A stretch of 19,635 nucleotides of DNA from Pleurotus ostreatus/Saccharomyces cerevisiae fusant (lineage: Eukaryota; Opisthokonta). The position numbers and the translations under genes were made by a program. The stretch spans positions 1 through 19,635 of the forward strand of contig JAMQCK010000584.1 in assembly GCA_024196135.1 (NCBI GenBank), in the 5' to 3' direction. Position 1 is the first letter of the stretch, and the number at the start of each line of letters is the position of its first letter. Shown here piece by piece: positions 11,414-19,633 of the stretch. Below the pieces are notes generated by a model. The model worked only from the letters and a program-made list of their open reading frames with translations, did no database searches and was not told where the DNA came from.

Positions 11414-11419
11414 TATAAA
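11414..11419 (+). promoter_or_regulatory. TATA box of secreted-protein gene
   Basis: TATAAA lies 122 bp before the start codon, followed by a C/T-rich leader (about 11440-11535) that ends in TCATCTAATC directly before ATG. This is the usual layout of a strongly expressed fungal promoter. Confidence 0.7.
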
Positions 11420-11540
11420 GGGGGACTTTAGTCAAGACTCATCTCCATCCAAAACTCATACCCTCTCCGAGCTTCGTATCCTTCCAACACATACGCACTC
11501 TCACTTCCCTCTCTTACCACTACCCTCACCTCATCTAATC

Positions 11541-12266
11541 ATGAAGCTCTCCCTCTTCGTCCCTGCTCTCACTGCCGCGGCCGCGCTCGCTGCGCCGTCC
11601 GCCCTCCAGGCGCGCGACAACGACGACGACTGCTACGTTGCCACTCACGGGTTCTCGTACCCGGACAAGGAGCAGTACCAGCGCAACCTCATGGACGCCT
11701 GCCTGGCGGACGACGCCGCGGTCACCGGCAGCAACCTCTGGGGCAACAAGGCCTGCGTCGCGGCTGCCGTGAGCTTCAAGAACATTTGGGTGAGTTTCTC
11801 TCGTGCTCGATGCTTGCGAGAACTGGGAAGTTAACTCTGATCGTAGCCTGAGACCGTCCGCGGCCTCGCGGCCTGCAAGAACACGGACGAGATTGCGCTC
11901 GACCAGCAGCCCAGCCTCGACTACAACGTACGTTGATTCTTGCGAGTGTAACCAAACACGCTTTGCTAACACACGCACAGATCTACGCCAGCATTGTCGG
12001 CGACTGCGCCTGGGCGGAGGGCGGCTGCCCCGTCACGCAGCAGAACTTCATCGACTTCATCTACAGTACCCTCAGCGAGATTGGCTCGGGTGACTTCCCC
12101 AGGTAAGCTTCGGCTGCTCCACGTCTCCCCTTCGTTTCGAATCTGACGACCCTACAGCAGCGTCGACACCCTCCTCTCCAATGGCTGGCAGCCCATCCTC
12201 AAGTGGGCCAACTCCGGCGACAGCCTGCCCTACGGCAACTTCAACGACTTCCTCCACTACTCGTAG
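11541..12266 (+). CDS. Small secreted cysteine-containing protein (hypothetical)
   Basis: Exons: 11541-11789, 11847-11927, 11981-12102, 12158-12266; 186 residues. The N-terminus MKLSLFVPALTAAAALAA is a typical signal peptide, followed by a possible short propeptide ending QAR at residues 23-25. The mature part has six Cys (in CYVAT, DACLAD, KACVAA, AACKN, GDCAW, GGCPV), which would suit three disulfides, and a tryptophan-rich end (NGWQPILKWANSG, YGNFNDFLHYS). It resembles uncharacterised small secreted proteins common in mushroom genomes; I know no function. The last acceptor is a CAGCAG tandem, so one Ser may be included or skipped. Confidence 0.85.
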
Positions 12267-12756
12267 AGGAGTCAATCAGCTAAAGGAGCCGCAGCGTCGC
12301 AATCTAGTCGCGGCGTCGCACCCTAGGGACCGTGGTGTGACCTTACCTCTCTTTCAAGGACTTTCGTGGACTATCGTATTTCTGGTGGGTATATAGCGGG
12401 TGTATTCGCGATTCGCAGATAGTCTACAGGTCCATATATACTGTAAACTATATCGCTCAGTTGTCAGAATATTATGGCTACACTCACGGGTTCCTTCCTT
12501 CCTGAGTCACATCGTTCAAGCAGGACTTCAACCGTGACAGTCACGCTTGCTTCGCCGGTCACAGCTTACCACGTGAGAATATTATCTTGACTCCGACCAT
12601 GGAGAACGTCGACTTGCGGTCTGTCTCTGTCGCTCGCGATCATGCTACAGGCACTTCTCTTTAAACGGCCGACCTCTTTGCTTCCGACGCGCCCTTCCCC
12701 TCAATCGCCACCCTCCATCAGCTCGTGCAGATGTTGGTATACAGTGCAGCCTCCCG
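12267..12756. other. Intergenic: 3' flank of secreted gene and upstream region of the paralogue gene
   Basis: No open frame of note. It includes two AGAATATTAT words (about 12466 and 12576) and the palindrome/E-box pair annotated separately. Confidence 0.5.
12533..12575. promoter_or_regulatory. Palindrome CGTGACAGTCACG plus E-box CACGTG upstream of paralogue 1
   Basis: A 13-bp perfect palindrome with one central base (12533-12545) is followed 24 bp later by CACGTG (12570-12575). The same pair occurs upstream of the second family member (16658-16696), preceded by the same ACTTCA word. CACGTG is the classical bHLH site; the palindrome resembles a spaced TGAC/GTCA half-site pair. Confidence 0.5.
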
Positions 12757-13397
12757 ATGACGAGACGGATCCCGTGGCCTGAGCTTCCTCAAAAACGTAC
12801 AAAATGTCGTGAGACATTTCTTGCTTCCTACGTCGACTGCGGCTGCTATTACTTCGCTCGTCAACAATCTTCCAGGCCCCTATGTCGACGACAAAGGTAA
12901 GCTGATAACTGCTCTGAGCACCTTCAATGCTTATGCCTCGCTAGCCCTAGGAGCTTCGGCAAAAAGCACCCCAACGGTCAACGTCGCGTACCCATATCGG
13001 AGGTTCCCAGCCTCTATCCTGGGCTCGACATCCCACTATCCTGCTATCGGACTGTTGGGATTCTCGACATCTCATTGGGAACCCCTGTCCCAGCAAACAG
13101 CATCACCCTCACCAACCTCGTCACACCTGGGCAAGTGAAGGTGGCGAATGGTACGCACTTAGTGCGGACTCGGCACCTGGGCAGGAAGGCTGAGTCGCAT
13201 CGTCAGAGAACAAAGCCAGGTTGAGGAAGGCCAAGTCGACGAAGCCTCGCGGGGGATCTTCGAGACGCTCCAACGCGTCTTGGGGAGGCTCGCGCTCGTA
13301 CGACATCGACGAACCCATGCGGAACCTGCTGGATGAGATAAGTTCGGGATTTGGATGCACTGCGCCAGGGATGGCGTACAAGCACTGGGACGACTAG
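12757..13397 (+). CDS. Hypothetical protein, one-module paralogue of the 17031-17882 gene
   Basis: Exons: 12757-12896, 12951-13150, 13207-13397; 176 residues. Introns of 54 and 56 nt (GTAAGC...CCTAG; GTACGC...GTCAG) keep frame and restore homology with the other gene. From residue 48 it reads SFGKKHPNGQRRVPISEV, compared with NFGKRNHPNGQSRIKITDI. It then has DIPLSCYRTVGILDIS and TPGQVKVANENKARLRK (partner: TPGQLNAAKRL), and ends DEISSGFGCTAPGMAYKHWD plus a last Asp; the final 16 residues equal the partner's. It has no RGG linker and no first module. The Cys/Arg-rich N-terminus (residues 1-47) has no counterpart and is the weak part. An alternative start at 12881 (MSTTK) would need a poor AAAAAG acceptor. 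A decayed copy cannot be excluded, but three spliced exons without a stop argue for a gene. Confidence 0.55.
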
Positions 13398-13697
13398 CGC
13401 AGTAAGTAGGCCCTCATGATCAGTACTCGGAGGCTCACTGCTCTTTAGAGAAATGTTGCGCCTACGGATTGCCGTGTATCGTAGTTGACCGAACGTTCAA
13501 TAGTCCTGACGTTGCGCCTCATGTCACGTCGGGTAGGGACAAGATTGTATAATATCCTTAGTATGATCGCGCGGAAGATCTCAACTGTGACCCTGTCCGG
13601 CTTGCAATGCAAACCACAGTTTATCGCTCCCCATCGTCGGCTCGCGTGCGTTTGAACAATGGGCTGCCGGAGCACATGTGATTTGAATAACTCCGCC
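13398..13697. other. Intergenic stretch, nothing recognised
   Basis: Follows the paralogue stop. Only short frames on either strand, with no domain, splice pattern or repeat that I can support. Confidence 0.4.
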
Positions 13698-13738
13698 GCG
13701 GAACCAAATTACGCGGGGCCTGCCGCATTTGGTTCCGC
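13698..13738. repeat. Long hairpin (12-bp perfect outer stem)
   Basis: GCGGAACCAAAT (13698-13709) pairs perfectly with ATTTGGTTCCGC (13727-13738). Inside lies a TAC bulge (13710-13712), then a 4-bp GCGG/CCGC stem with loop GGCCTG. It marks the left edge of the hairpin-rich zone. Confidence 0.85.
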
Positions 13739-13921
13739 TGGACGACGTCGAGGGTTGGTCCTGGCCACCATGCCACTGCAGCACTGCCCGCAGCAGGCCT
13801 TAACACCTTCTTCCATGTTCTTACATTGATACGCAATCTGGGCCAGCGCTTGTGTCGCCTCGTGTTTTGGTCAAAGACGGGGTCCCGTGACTAGCTCGTG
13901 TCGTTTATTGATCGGACCGGC

Positions 13922-14075
13922 GGGGTACAAAAGGCCAGGGTCCTCGCTTGATCCCCCGTCTCCCTTCTTCCCTTATCTCCCTTCTTCCCTTCTGCCCCCA
14001 TCACCTCCCCCGAGTGGTGAGCGCGTCGTAGGACGCGACTCTCCCTTGCTTCTCTTCTTCTCTCCTCCTCTTTTG
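13922..14075 (+). promoter_or_regulatory. Possible promoter: TACAAAAG followed by long C/T tract
   Basis: A TATA-like TACAAAAG (13926-13933) is followed by about 60 bp of almost pure pyrimidine (13952-14010) and a second C/T run (14039-14075), the layout of fungal core promoters. A 6-bp hairpin (CGCGTC, loop GTAG, GACGCG; 14022-14037) sits between the runs. No protein gene follows, so any transcript would be non-coding or from a repeat element. The inference is weak. Confidence 0.35.
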
Positions 14076-15023
14076 CGCTCTACTGTACACGAGTCGTCGC
14101 GGTGGCCACTGCGCCTGGCATCGTTCCCCGCATCGTTTGCTCAATACCGTTCCCGCTCCTCCTCATTTCATCCACCATCTTGTCTCTTACTATACTCTAC
14201 CTACATGCCACCTACTTCCGATCCTCAAGCTCGCCTCAAGACCCCTCCTCGACGCGTTCTCTTTCACGATCGCCACTTTGTGGCGAATAGGCGCCGCGCT
14301 CTCCCGGACCCTCAAGGCCTTCGTCGACGGGTAATTGTGACGAAAAGTGGCGCTCAAGGTGCGTGGCAACGTCCGCGCGATCATGCCTTGGCTCATTGCT
14401 TCTGTAGTTCGTCGACGCCACTCGACCTTCGATGCCCGCTTTGTCACTGGGTGCGTAGCCACTCCCTTCCCCATCAGTCCTCGCACTGAGAGCCATTCAG
14501 GATCTTTATCTCGCTCTACGGCTGGGCTCTGATGGCTACGCTTCTCTGTCATGGACGCCGCTCACTTGCGCCCGCCATCGTCGATTCGCCTCCCGACCTC
14601 AAGCGCGTCAAGACCGATCGCACAGTATTCTCAATGATTCGCTCTTCTACTTCAAGATTATCAAGCGTCTCTGGCGCTGTACCCTCCTTTGGCTTTCTCC
14701 GCTCTCAAGTCGTCGACAACAGTACAACGAATTCCCCTTTCCCACCTTGTGGGAAAGGTCTGTCCGCTTGCCGTCTTCCGGCTTTTCGATTATTAAGACG
14801 CGCTCTCGACATCAAGACACGCTTTCGACTGCGCGATCTACCTTCAACATCGAGACGAACTGCGGACGCTCCTTTGATTCTGCTTCGCTTCGCCACCGCA
14901 CGATGTGGCTTCGATTCCTACGTGACTCGCTCTCAGACTGCTTCTCTCGGACCATCGACCTCCAAGAGCAAGAGCAAGTGCAAGACTCATTGTGCGTGCC
15001 TCAAGCGACTTGTGTGCCTCAAG

Positions 15024-15128
15024 ATCCCTTGGGATAGGTGCGCTGCTGGCGAGCAGCGCGCCGGCGCCAGACCTCATCGTGGTCCAAGGGTGAACCTCAC
15101 CTACTTTGCGGGTGGGGGCCAACTGGCG
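15024..15128. repeat. Structured module, copy 1
   Basis: Shared order: short TCCC/GGGA hairpin, ATAGG, variable stem, CGGCGCCAG, RCCTCA, then CAAGGGTGAACCTC and TTTGCGGGTG..GCCAACTGGCG. Here the variable stem (15037-15062) has 11 pairs including one G-T, loop GGCG. A following helix pairs GACC (15070-15073) with GGTC (15081-15084). Confidence 0.8.
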
Positions 15129-15702
15129 CTCGAGAGCGGGAGTGAGCGTGAGGTATGTTTATTACCTTGTTCGTACTTCATCGTCGCTAATCGTCTTCTG
15201 CAGAGTGATGCGTGATTGAGTGAGCTGAGGGTGGCCGACCTCAACGATCGGTTCGGCATGGCGGACGCGTGCCGCGTTTTTTTCGGTCCCTTCGTGAAAC
15301 ATCTGACGCTGAGCTTGAGAACGCGGCGCTCGCCGCTGTAAGAGCCTAAATTTTCTCGCGCCATCCTGTTCGACGTCTCCATCGCCTAAGCCAAACGTGC
15401 GTGCCATTGCCATTTGCCTTCCGGACCCATGCTCATCAATTATAGTGTCATACTTCCGCCGAACTCAACGTACTCTCGCGGCTCGCAGCCGCGATGAATT
15501 TCTTGAGTCGTCGCCGCTGCAAGCTCGTCGTCCGCTAAAATCGCTTTCTCATCGCTCCGCTCTCGCTTTCCATTTCGTCGCCCCCCTGCCTTCATTGCCT
15601 CTGGGTCTCGTCGTCTCTTTCGATTCTCGGCGTCTCACACCATCATTTCCGCCTTTCTCCTTCATCGGGTCTCCCTCACGGGGAGACCGGGCCTCAAGGG
15701 CC

Positions 15703-15803
15703 TTCCCTTGGAATAGGCCGCGCTCAAAAGCGCGGTCGGCGCCAGGCCTCAACGCGGCCCAAGGGTGAACCTCATTTGCTTTGCGGGTGAGGGCCAACTG
15801 GCG
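15703..15803. repeat. Structured module, copy 2
   Basis: Same order as copy 1. The variable stem (15716-15737) has 9 pairs including one G-T, loop CAAA, with a sequence unlike copy 1. The second helix is GGCC/GGCC (15745-15748 with 15756-15759), so the A-T pair of copy 1 has become G-C. The leading mini-hairpin is TTCC/GGAA. Copy 2 is 679 bp from copy 1, in direct orientation. Confidence 0.8.
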
Positions 15804-15889
15804 TACCCGGCGAGGCGTAGGAAGACTTCGTCGGGCGAACAGCAAGGAGAAAGACCTCCTCAAGACCGGAATAAGACCAAGGCGGAAGA

Positions 15890-15942
15890 CCTCAACGCGC
15901 GGGCTTCAAGTTGACGCAAGGCCTCAACGCGCGTGCTTCAAG
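15890..15942. repeat. Two-unit tandem repeat, 32-bp period
   Basis: Two 21-bp units (15890-15910 and 15922-15942) beginning CCTCAACGCGCG and ending GCTTCAAG, differing at one base. They sit between module copies 2 and 3. Confidence 0.8.
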
Positions 15943-15956
15943 CTGCGTCCTCCAAT

Positions 15957-16043
15957 ATTCCCTCGGGATAGGCGTACTTTGTACCCGGCGCCAGACCTCA
16001 TCGCTATTCAAGGTTGAACCTCCCGAGTTTGGGGGGGCTAGCG
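15957..16043. repeat. Structured module, copy 3 (diverged)
   Basis: Same order as copies 1 and 2, 254 bp after copy 2. The variable stem (15971-15986) is GG..GTAC, loop TTT, GTAC..CC with one bulged C. CGGCGCCAG and GGTTGAACCTC are kept, but the second helix is lost and the 3' part is shortened. Confidence 0.7.
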
Positions 16044-16330
16044 TGCGTGGCTTTTTGGCTTTTACTTCTCTTCGAGACCGGGACGACCTCATATTTCAAC
16101 GGTGACAAGACCGGATCGACCGACTTGGCCAAGACGAGCATCCGGAAAAGGCAAGGACAGGACGCGCGGCTGGGCGATGCGGACGAAGAAATCGTCCGCC
16201 GACCGCAATGAGAGCAAGGCGCAAGATGCGAAACTTGGATCAACGGTGCGAAAGACTCGAACATCGCGGCAAACAAGACGTCGCCGCTTGCAAGACGGAA
16301 GGTTCGATGCTCTCAAGACACAATTCTCGA

Positions 16331-17030
16331 CGCTCTCAAAATGCATTCCTTGAAAATCAAACAAGGCGACGCACCTATCTCGAATAGTTGGGCTTGAGAG
16401 AATAATCTGACGGGATTTTCTGACTTTCGTTCCTTTCAAGTCGTGCTTTCATGATTATCAAGGCGAGTCTCGGGGATTTCTGCCCTGGACAATCCAGCAT
16501 CGGCGAGCAGACATGATGAGCAAGAGCGCGACCTAACCAGGGGTTTGGGTTACTCGAGCGAGTACAAGAAAGAAGGAACATGATGCTATGTGTGGCTGCA
16601 TCTGAACACAGGACCCTACTGCGTATACTACGGCCCGAAGATCCCCAACACTTCAGCCGTGACCGTCACGACAAAACCATTACTCTTCGCCACGTGTGAG
16701 ATTGAACGCTTGGCTGCTACCATCGTTCGAGGCTCAAACCTCCGCTTTCCTACATTCGCTGCCCAACCAAGGATGTAATCGCTCCTACGCTTGTTTTGAA
16801 CCTTCACAAATTAGACCGACTTCCCAACATGCATATACTCGCTGGGTTCTATATCCTAGTAACGTCGCGATCTATTACGAGGATCATCTCATGACCTCTG
16901 CTTCTTCAACCCACGCATGAAGCGCATGCCCTCAGCGTATCCTCCTCTTTTCTCCAGCCCTCATCTGGTTGTAGCGCGAAGAGTTGCTCACCGCCCTGTC
17001 CTTCTCATAACGTCGTTTGCCGATTTCGCC
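16331..17030. other. Intergenic, upstream region of the two-module family gene
   Basis: No supported gene. A 62-codon plus frame at 16590-16778 overlaps the promoter palindrome and has no recognisable content. It contains the palindrome/E-box pair at 16658-16696. Confidence 0.45.
16658..16696. promoter_or_regulatory. Palindrome CGTGACCGTCACG plus E-box CACGTG upstream of paralogue 2
   Basis: Palindrome at 16658-16670, E-box at 16691-16696, with 20 bp between. This matches the pair at 12533-12575 in sequence, order and approximate spacing. It lies about 335-370 bp before the start codon of the 17031 gene. Confidence 0.5.
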
Positions 17031-17882
17031 ATGGCTAAGAAGTATGTTCGCCCTCCTTGATCTTAGTCGGAATCGCTGACTGAGATGGCCAGAAAGAATA
17101 ATGGCCCCAAGGTGAAACACGGGCCATACCATCCAGATGGCCAGACCACCCTCACAGTTGCGGAAATCCCTCACGTATACGGCATCAGTTGCATCCCTCC
17201 AGAATGCTTTCAGCATATCGGCATCCGAGGCGCGTCGCTCAACACCAAGGTCACGGTCGCGCAAGTCCAGAGAGCGTACGCACAGCGTGAGCGGGAAAAG
17301 GAGAAGGCCGTAAAGAAGGCACAGGCGCAGGCTTCCCAAGGCGGATCTGCCTCCGGAGGGGCCCGTGGAGGGGGCGTCAGAGGAGGAGGCTTCGGCGGCG
17401 GGCGCGGTAGCGGCAGAGGCGGCGCCAACAGGGGTGGGGGAAATTTTGGCAAGAGGAACCATCCCAATGGCCAGAGTCGTATCAAGATCACGGACATCGC
17501 CCGTGTACACAGGACTTCAGTCGACATCCCTACCATACCCAGCTTCCAACGGATCGGTCTGAAGGACGCGAGTCCTATCACCCTCATCACCCCGGGACAG
17601 CTGAACGCGGCCAAACGCCTGCAACTTGACGAGCTCCGGAAGAGCGAAGCTGTAGCTGGCCCTTCGAAGCCCGCAGCTCTTGCAGACCCCTCAGAGCCGG
17701 ATCCCTCAGATTCCTCTGACGACTCGGATGACCCGGACCACTGGAACTCGAACTATGGACCTGATGGCCCGTATTGGGGAGGAGACTACTCATACGACGA
17801 TCTCCGTGGTCTAGTGGACGAGATAGGGTCGGGGTTCGGTTGCACTGCGCCCGGAATGGCGTACAAGCACTGGGACGACTAG
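17031..17882 (+). CDS. Hypothetical protein: two HP[DN]GQ modules, RGG linker, acidic region, conserved tail
   Basis: Exons: 17031-17041 and 17093-17882; 266 residues. The tiny first exon was chosen because its ATG lies in a strong context (CGCCATGG) and has a GTATGT donor and a 51-nt intron; starting at 17085 instead changes only the first residues. Module 1 (about 17-66) reads HPDGQTTLTVAEIPHVYG then CFQHIGIRGAS. Module 2 (about 127-177) reads HPNGQSRIKITDIARVH then SFQRIGLKDAS and TPGQLNAA. Between them are a charged helix-like stretch (QREREKEKAVKKAQ) and a Gly/Arg-rich linker (86-121) with RGG-type motifs, as in many RNA-binding proteins. Then come an acidic Ser/Asp run (about 202-219), a Trp/Tyr/Gly-rich patch and the tail GFGCTAPGMAYKHWDD. 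I do not recognise the family. Nucleic-acid binding is an inference from the RGG region only. Confidence 0.75.
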
Positions 17883-18142
17883 TGGGTCACAAATTGTTGT
17901 GCGTGGCCTTCTTTGTCGTTCGACTACTTTTCTGACCGCAAGTTTAGTGAACCGTATCGGCCAGCTCATCGAAAGCATATCATGAATTACTATTGGCGAT
18001 GGTCTTGTCCTCCATGCTCGCTACTACGCAATCACTTCCTCCTTCGATCGCGAATTCGATCGTCTGCTTTGTACTTTGATATCGAACTATCCACCTTTGG
18101 GCGTCCAGAAATTGATCTCGTACGCGTCACTTGGAGTTGTTT

Positions 18143-19207
18143 CTATGTAAGCCTTGAAGGAATACGATCCTCGAGCAGCCTGATCATCACAGCAGCATCG
18201 TGTCTGGGAAATATGGCACACTTGAAGGGACATATATGACTGAACAAGAGTCAGCCATAACTCGTGAGCAGAGAACGCGAACACGACTCACTTTATCGGC
18301 CCACCAGTCGTCGTATACTCAGGAAGCGCTCCTTCCGCTCTTATATCAAAGAGCGCTAAACACACGGCGACAGTGACGAAGATGGATGCATCTGCCAGTA
18401 ATCTTCCCGGGCAGATGCGGCGACCGAAACTGGCGATTTCGATGGTGAATTCACGATAAGCCAACCTGTGAACGAGAGAAGGCGTACCCATATACATATT
18501 CCCTAGGATCCTGCTCCGGCGTGGGTCCCAAGAAGCGTTCAATGTCAAATTTATGTGCATCTGTGTAGACTGCCGCGTCGCGGCTCATTTTCCTTCCGGA
18601 AATTATCAGCCGCTGAAGAGAGACGGCGACAAGTCACGACTCTAACCAGATATTCGGAATTATCGTGCTTTCTTTCGGTATGAGATACCCGTCCTGGACA
18701 TCGTCTTGCTTACTTGCATGAGGCAGGCCTGGATTCGTCAGCGATGGACTTCGAGAGTAGTTTCACGCCCGACTCACCACACGGACCCGGTGGGTGATAA
18801 CGCAGCACCTCTTTGCACAGCGCCTCGACGTACGGGAGCCTGTCTCGATCCCGAATTTCGGGCAACTTTGCACCGCGGCCGATGACCGTGTCGATTTCGG
18901 CTTGAGCTCGCTCTTGGACTTCGGGATGCAATGTCATGAAGAAAAAGAATGCATGGATTACGAGGGCCGTCGTCTCGCTGCCGGCTGAAGCGTACTGTCA
19001 ACTATGGTCGCTTGAGAGAAGAAGTCGTTACGCACCTACGAACATAGATCCAGCCGCATGCTTGATGATTTCTTCCTGTTCCTTCGACGTCGCCGCGGAC
19101 AGCGCCTTTGCCACAAATGATGGCTCGGCGCTTTGCGATTTCTGCCTCGTTCGCGTCAGATGCGAGGGCGTATAGAATATACCGCACTCACCAACGCATG
19201 TGGAAAC
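18143..19207 (-). pseudogene. Cytochrome P450, C-terminal half only (5'-truncated or interrupted)
   Basis: Heme mono-oxygenase, normally ER-anchored. Exons on the minus strand: 19207-19192 (tentative), 19141-19036, 18984-18778, 18728-18647, 18592-18488, 18429-18292, 18239-18143; all junctions in frame. Visible motifs: I-helix AGSETT, K-helix ExxR in CKEVLRY, the DIERFLG (PERF-type) motif, heme loop FGRRICPGR with the ligand Cys, and a C-terminus ICPFKCAIF. The visible part is intact and could be expressed. The membrane anchor and the first half (roughly 250 residues in this family) are missing. Upstream of 19207 there is no P450-like coding, and a hairpin-dense tract starts at 19369. The rest could lie beyond the window if that tract is an insertion; otherwise this is a relic. 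Confidence 0.85.
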
Positions 19208-19368
19208 CTGGACCTCACGGGTCAGGGCTACTCTCGAGCCACCTCGCGCGGGGACTCTGCTTTGTAATTACCTCACGCATAGCTGATAAGATTAGATACG
19301 ATAGTGGTCTGAAAAGGCCCATTACATACGAATAATATCACCTTTCCTACTTTCATCTTCTTTTTGCC
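19208..19368. other. Junction between P450 fragment and hairpin tract
   Basis: No P450-like coding in any minus frame. It ends in a pyrimidine-rich run (about 19342-19366) just before the first hairpin. AAAAGGCC at 19313 also occurs at 13930 before the other hairpin zone. Confidence 0.4.
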
Positions 19369-19633
19369 AGCCTACGGCTCGGTCTCAAGTCCCTTGCAGG
19401 CTCTCAAGCCTCGGGCCGCGGAGTCTTCCCGCGTCGCGCGCTACGCGCGCTCCCGCTCGTCCTAGAGCGACCGGACTCGCCGTCGCCTACGGAACGTGCC
19501 GCGAGCACGTGTTCGACGCGTGTTTCAACCTTCCCGCGCCTCTACGAGGCCGCTCCGTCGCCAGTAGGCGACCACTCTGTGTCGGCTCCCGCTCGACTGG
19601 TGAGCAACCCCCGTGGAGCTAACGAGCCTCCAC
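19369..19633. repeat. String of nine short hairpins
   Basis: Perfect stems follow one another: 19369-19379 (4 bp, loop TAC), 19399-19410 (4, CTCA), 19436-19450 (6, TAC), 19454-19469 (5, GTCCTA), 19494-19510 (6, CGCGA), 19538-19550 (5, TAC), 19557-19572 (6, AGTA), 19591-19605 (4, 7-nt loop), 19613-19633 (8 pairs, one bulged C, loop AACG). The stems differ in sequence while TAC loops recur. It continues to the window edge. Confidence 0.75.

Larger units (their letters stand above)
14022..16330. repeat. Hairpin-rich non-coding zone, probable repeat element(s)
   Basis: About 2.3 kb without a credible gene but with many perfect short inverted repeats. Besides the modules listed separately: 14736-14758 (10 bp, loop CTT), 15323-15336 (5 bp, loop GCTC), 15477-15493 (7 bp, loop CGC), 15668-15688 (8 bp, loop TCACG), 15690-15702 (4 bp, loop TCAAG), 16179-16199 (8 bp, loop AGAAA). 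The words CCTCAAG and TCAAGAC recur (for example about 14232, 14609, 14811, 15859, 16314). Frames of 60-230 codons crossing it are compositionally odd and cut through the hairpins. It looks like mobile or repeat DNA, but I see no transposase, reverse transcriptase or long terminal repeat. Confidence 0.65.

Noticed and set aside
11109..11834. 241-codon plus frame that includes the secreted protein in the same frame.
   Set aside because: A TATA box at 11414 and a C/T leader precede the ATG at 11541, and the signal peptide must be at the N-terminus; the upstream part is promoter DNA.
12809..13138. 109-codon plus frame as the gene at this locus.
   Set aside because: The family homology (HPNGQ and following) lies in another frame, reached by a good GTAAGC...CCTAG intron; this frame reads through that intron.
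13887..14489. 200-codon plus frame.
   Set aside because: It translates the pyrimidine-rich promoter-like tract (Pro/Ser/Leu low complexity); no domain and no sign of selection on codons.
14532..15215. 227-codon plus frame in the hairpin zone.
   Set aside because: It runs straight through the 10-bp hairpin and module copy 1, has Arg/Ser-rich composition without domains, and shows no splice pattern.
14844..15863. Two minus-strand frames (14844-15122 and 15549-15863) both reading EVHPW and LEA words, suggesting a repeated protein.
   Set aside because: Both are translations of module copies 1 and 2. The similarity stops where the module stops, copy 3 does not keep the frame, and the stems change as pairs rather than as codons.
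16301..16310. GGTTCGATGC, similar to a Pol III B box or tRNA T-arm.
   Set aside because: No matching acceptor stem, anticodon arm or A box at tRNA spacing; no tRNA found anywhere in the window.
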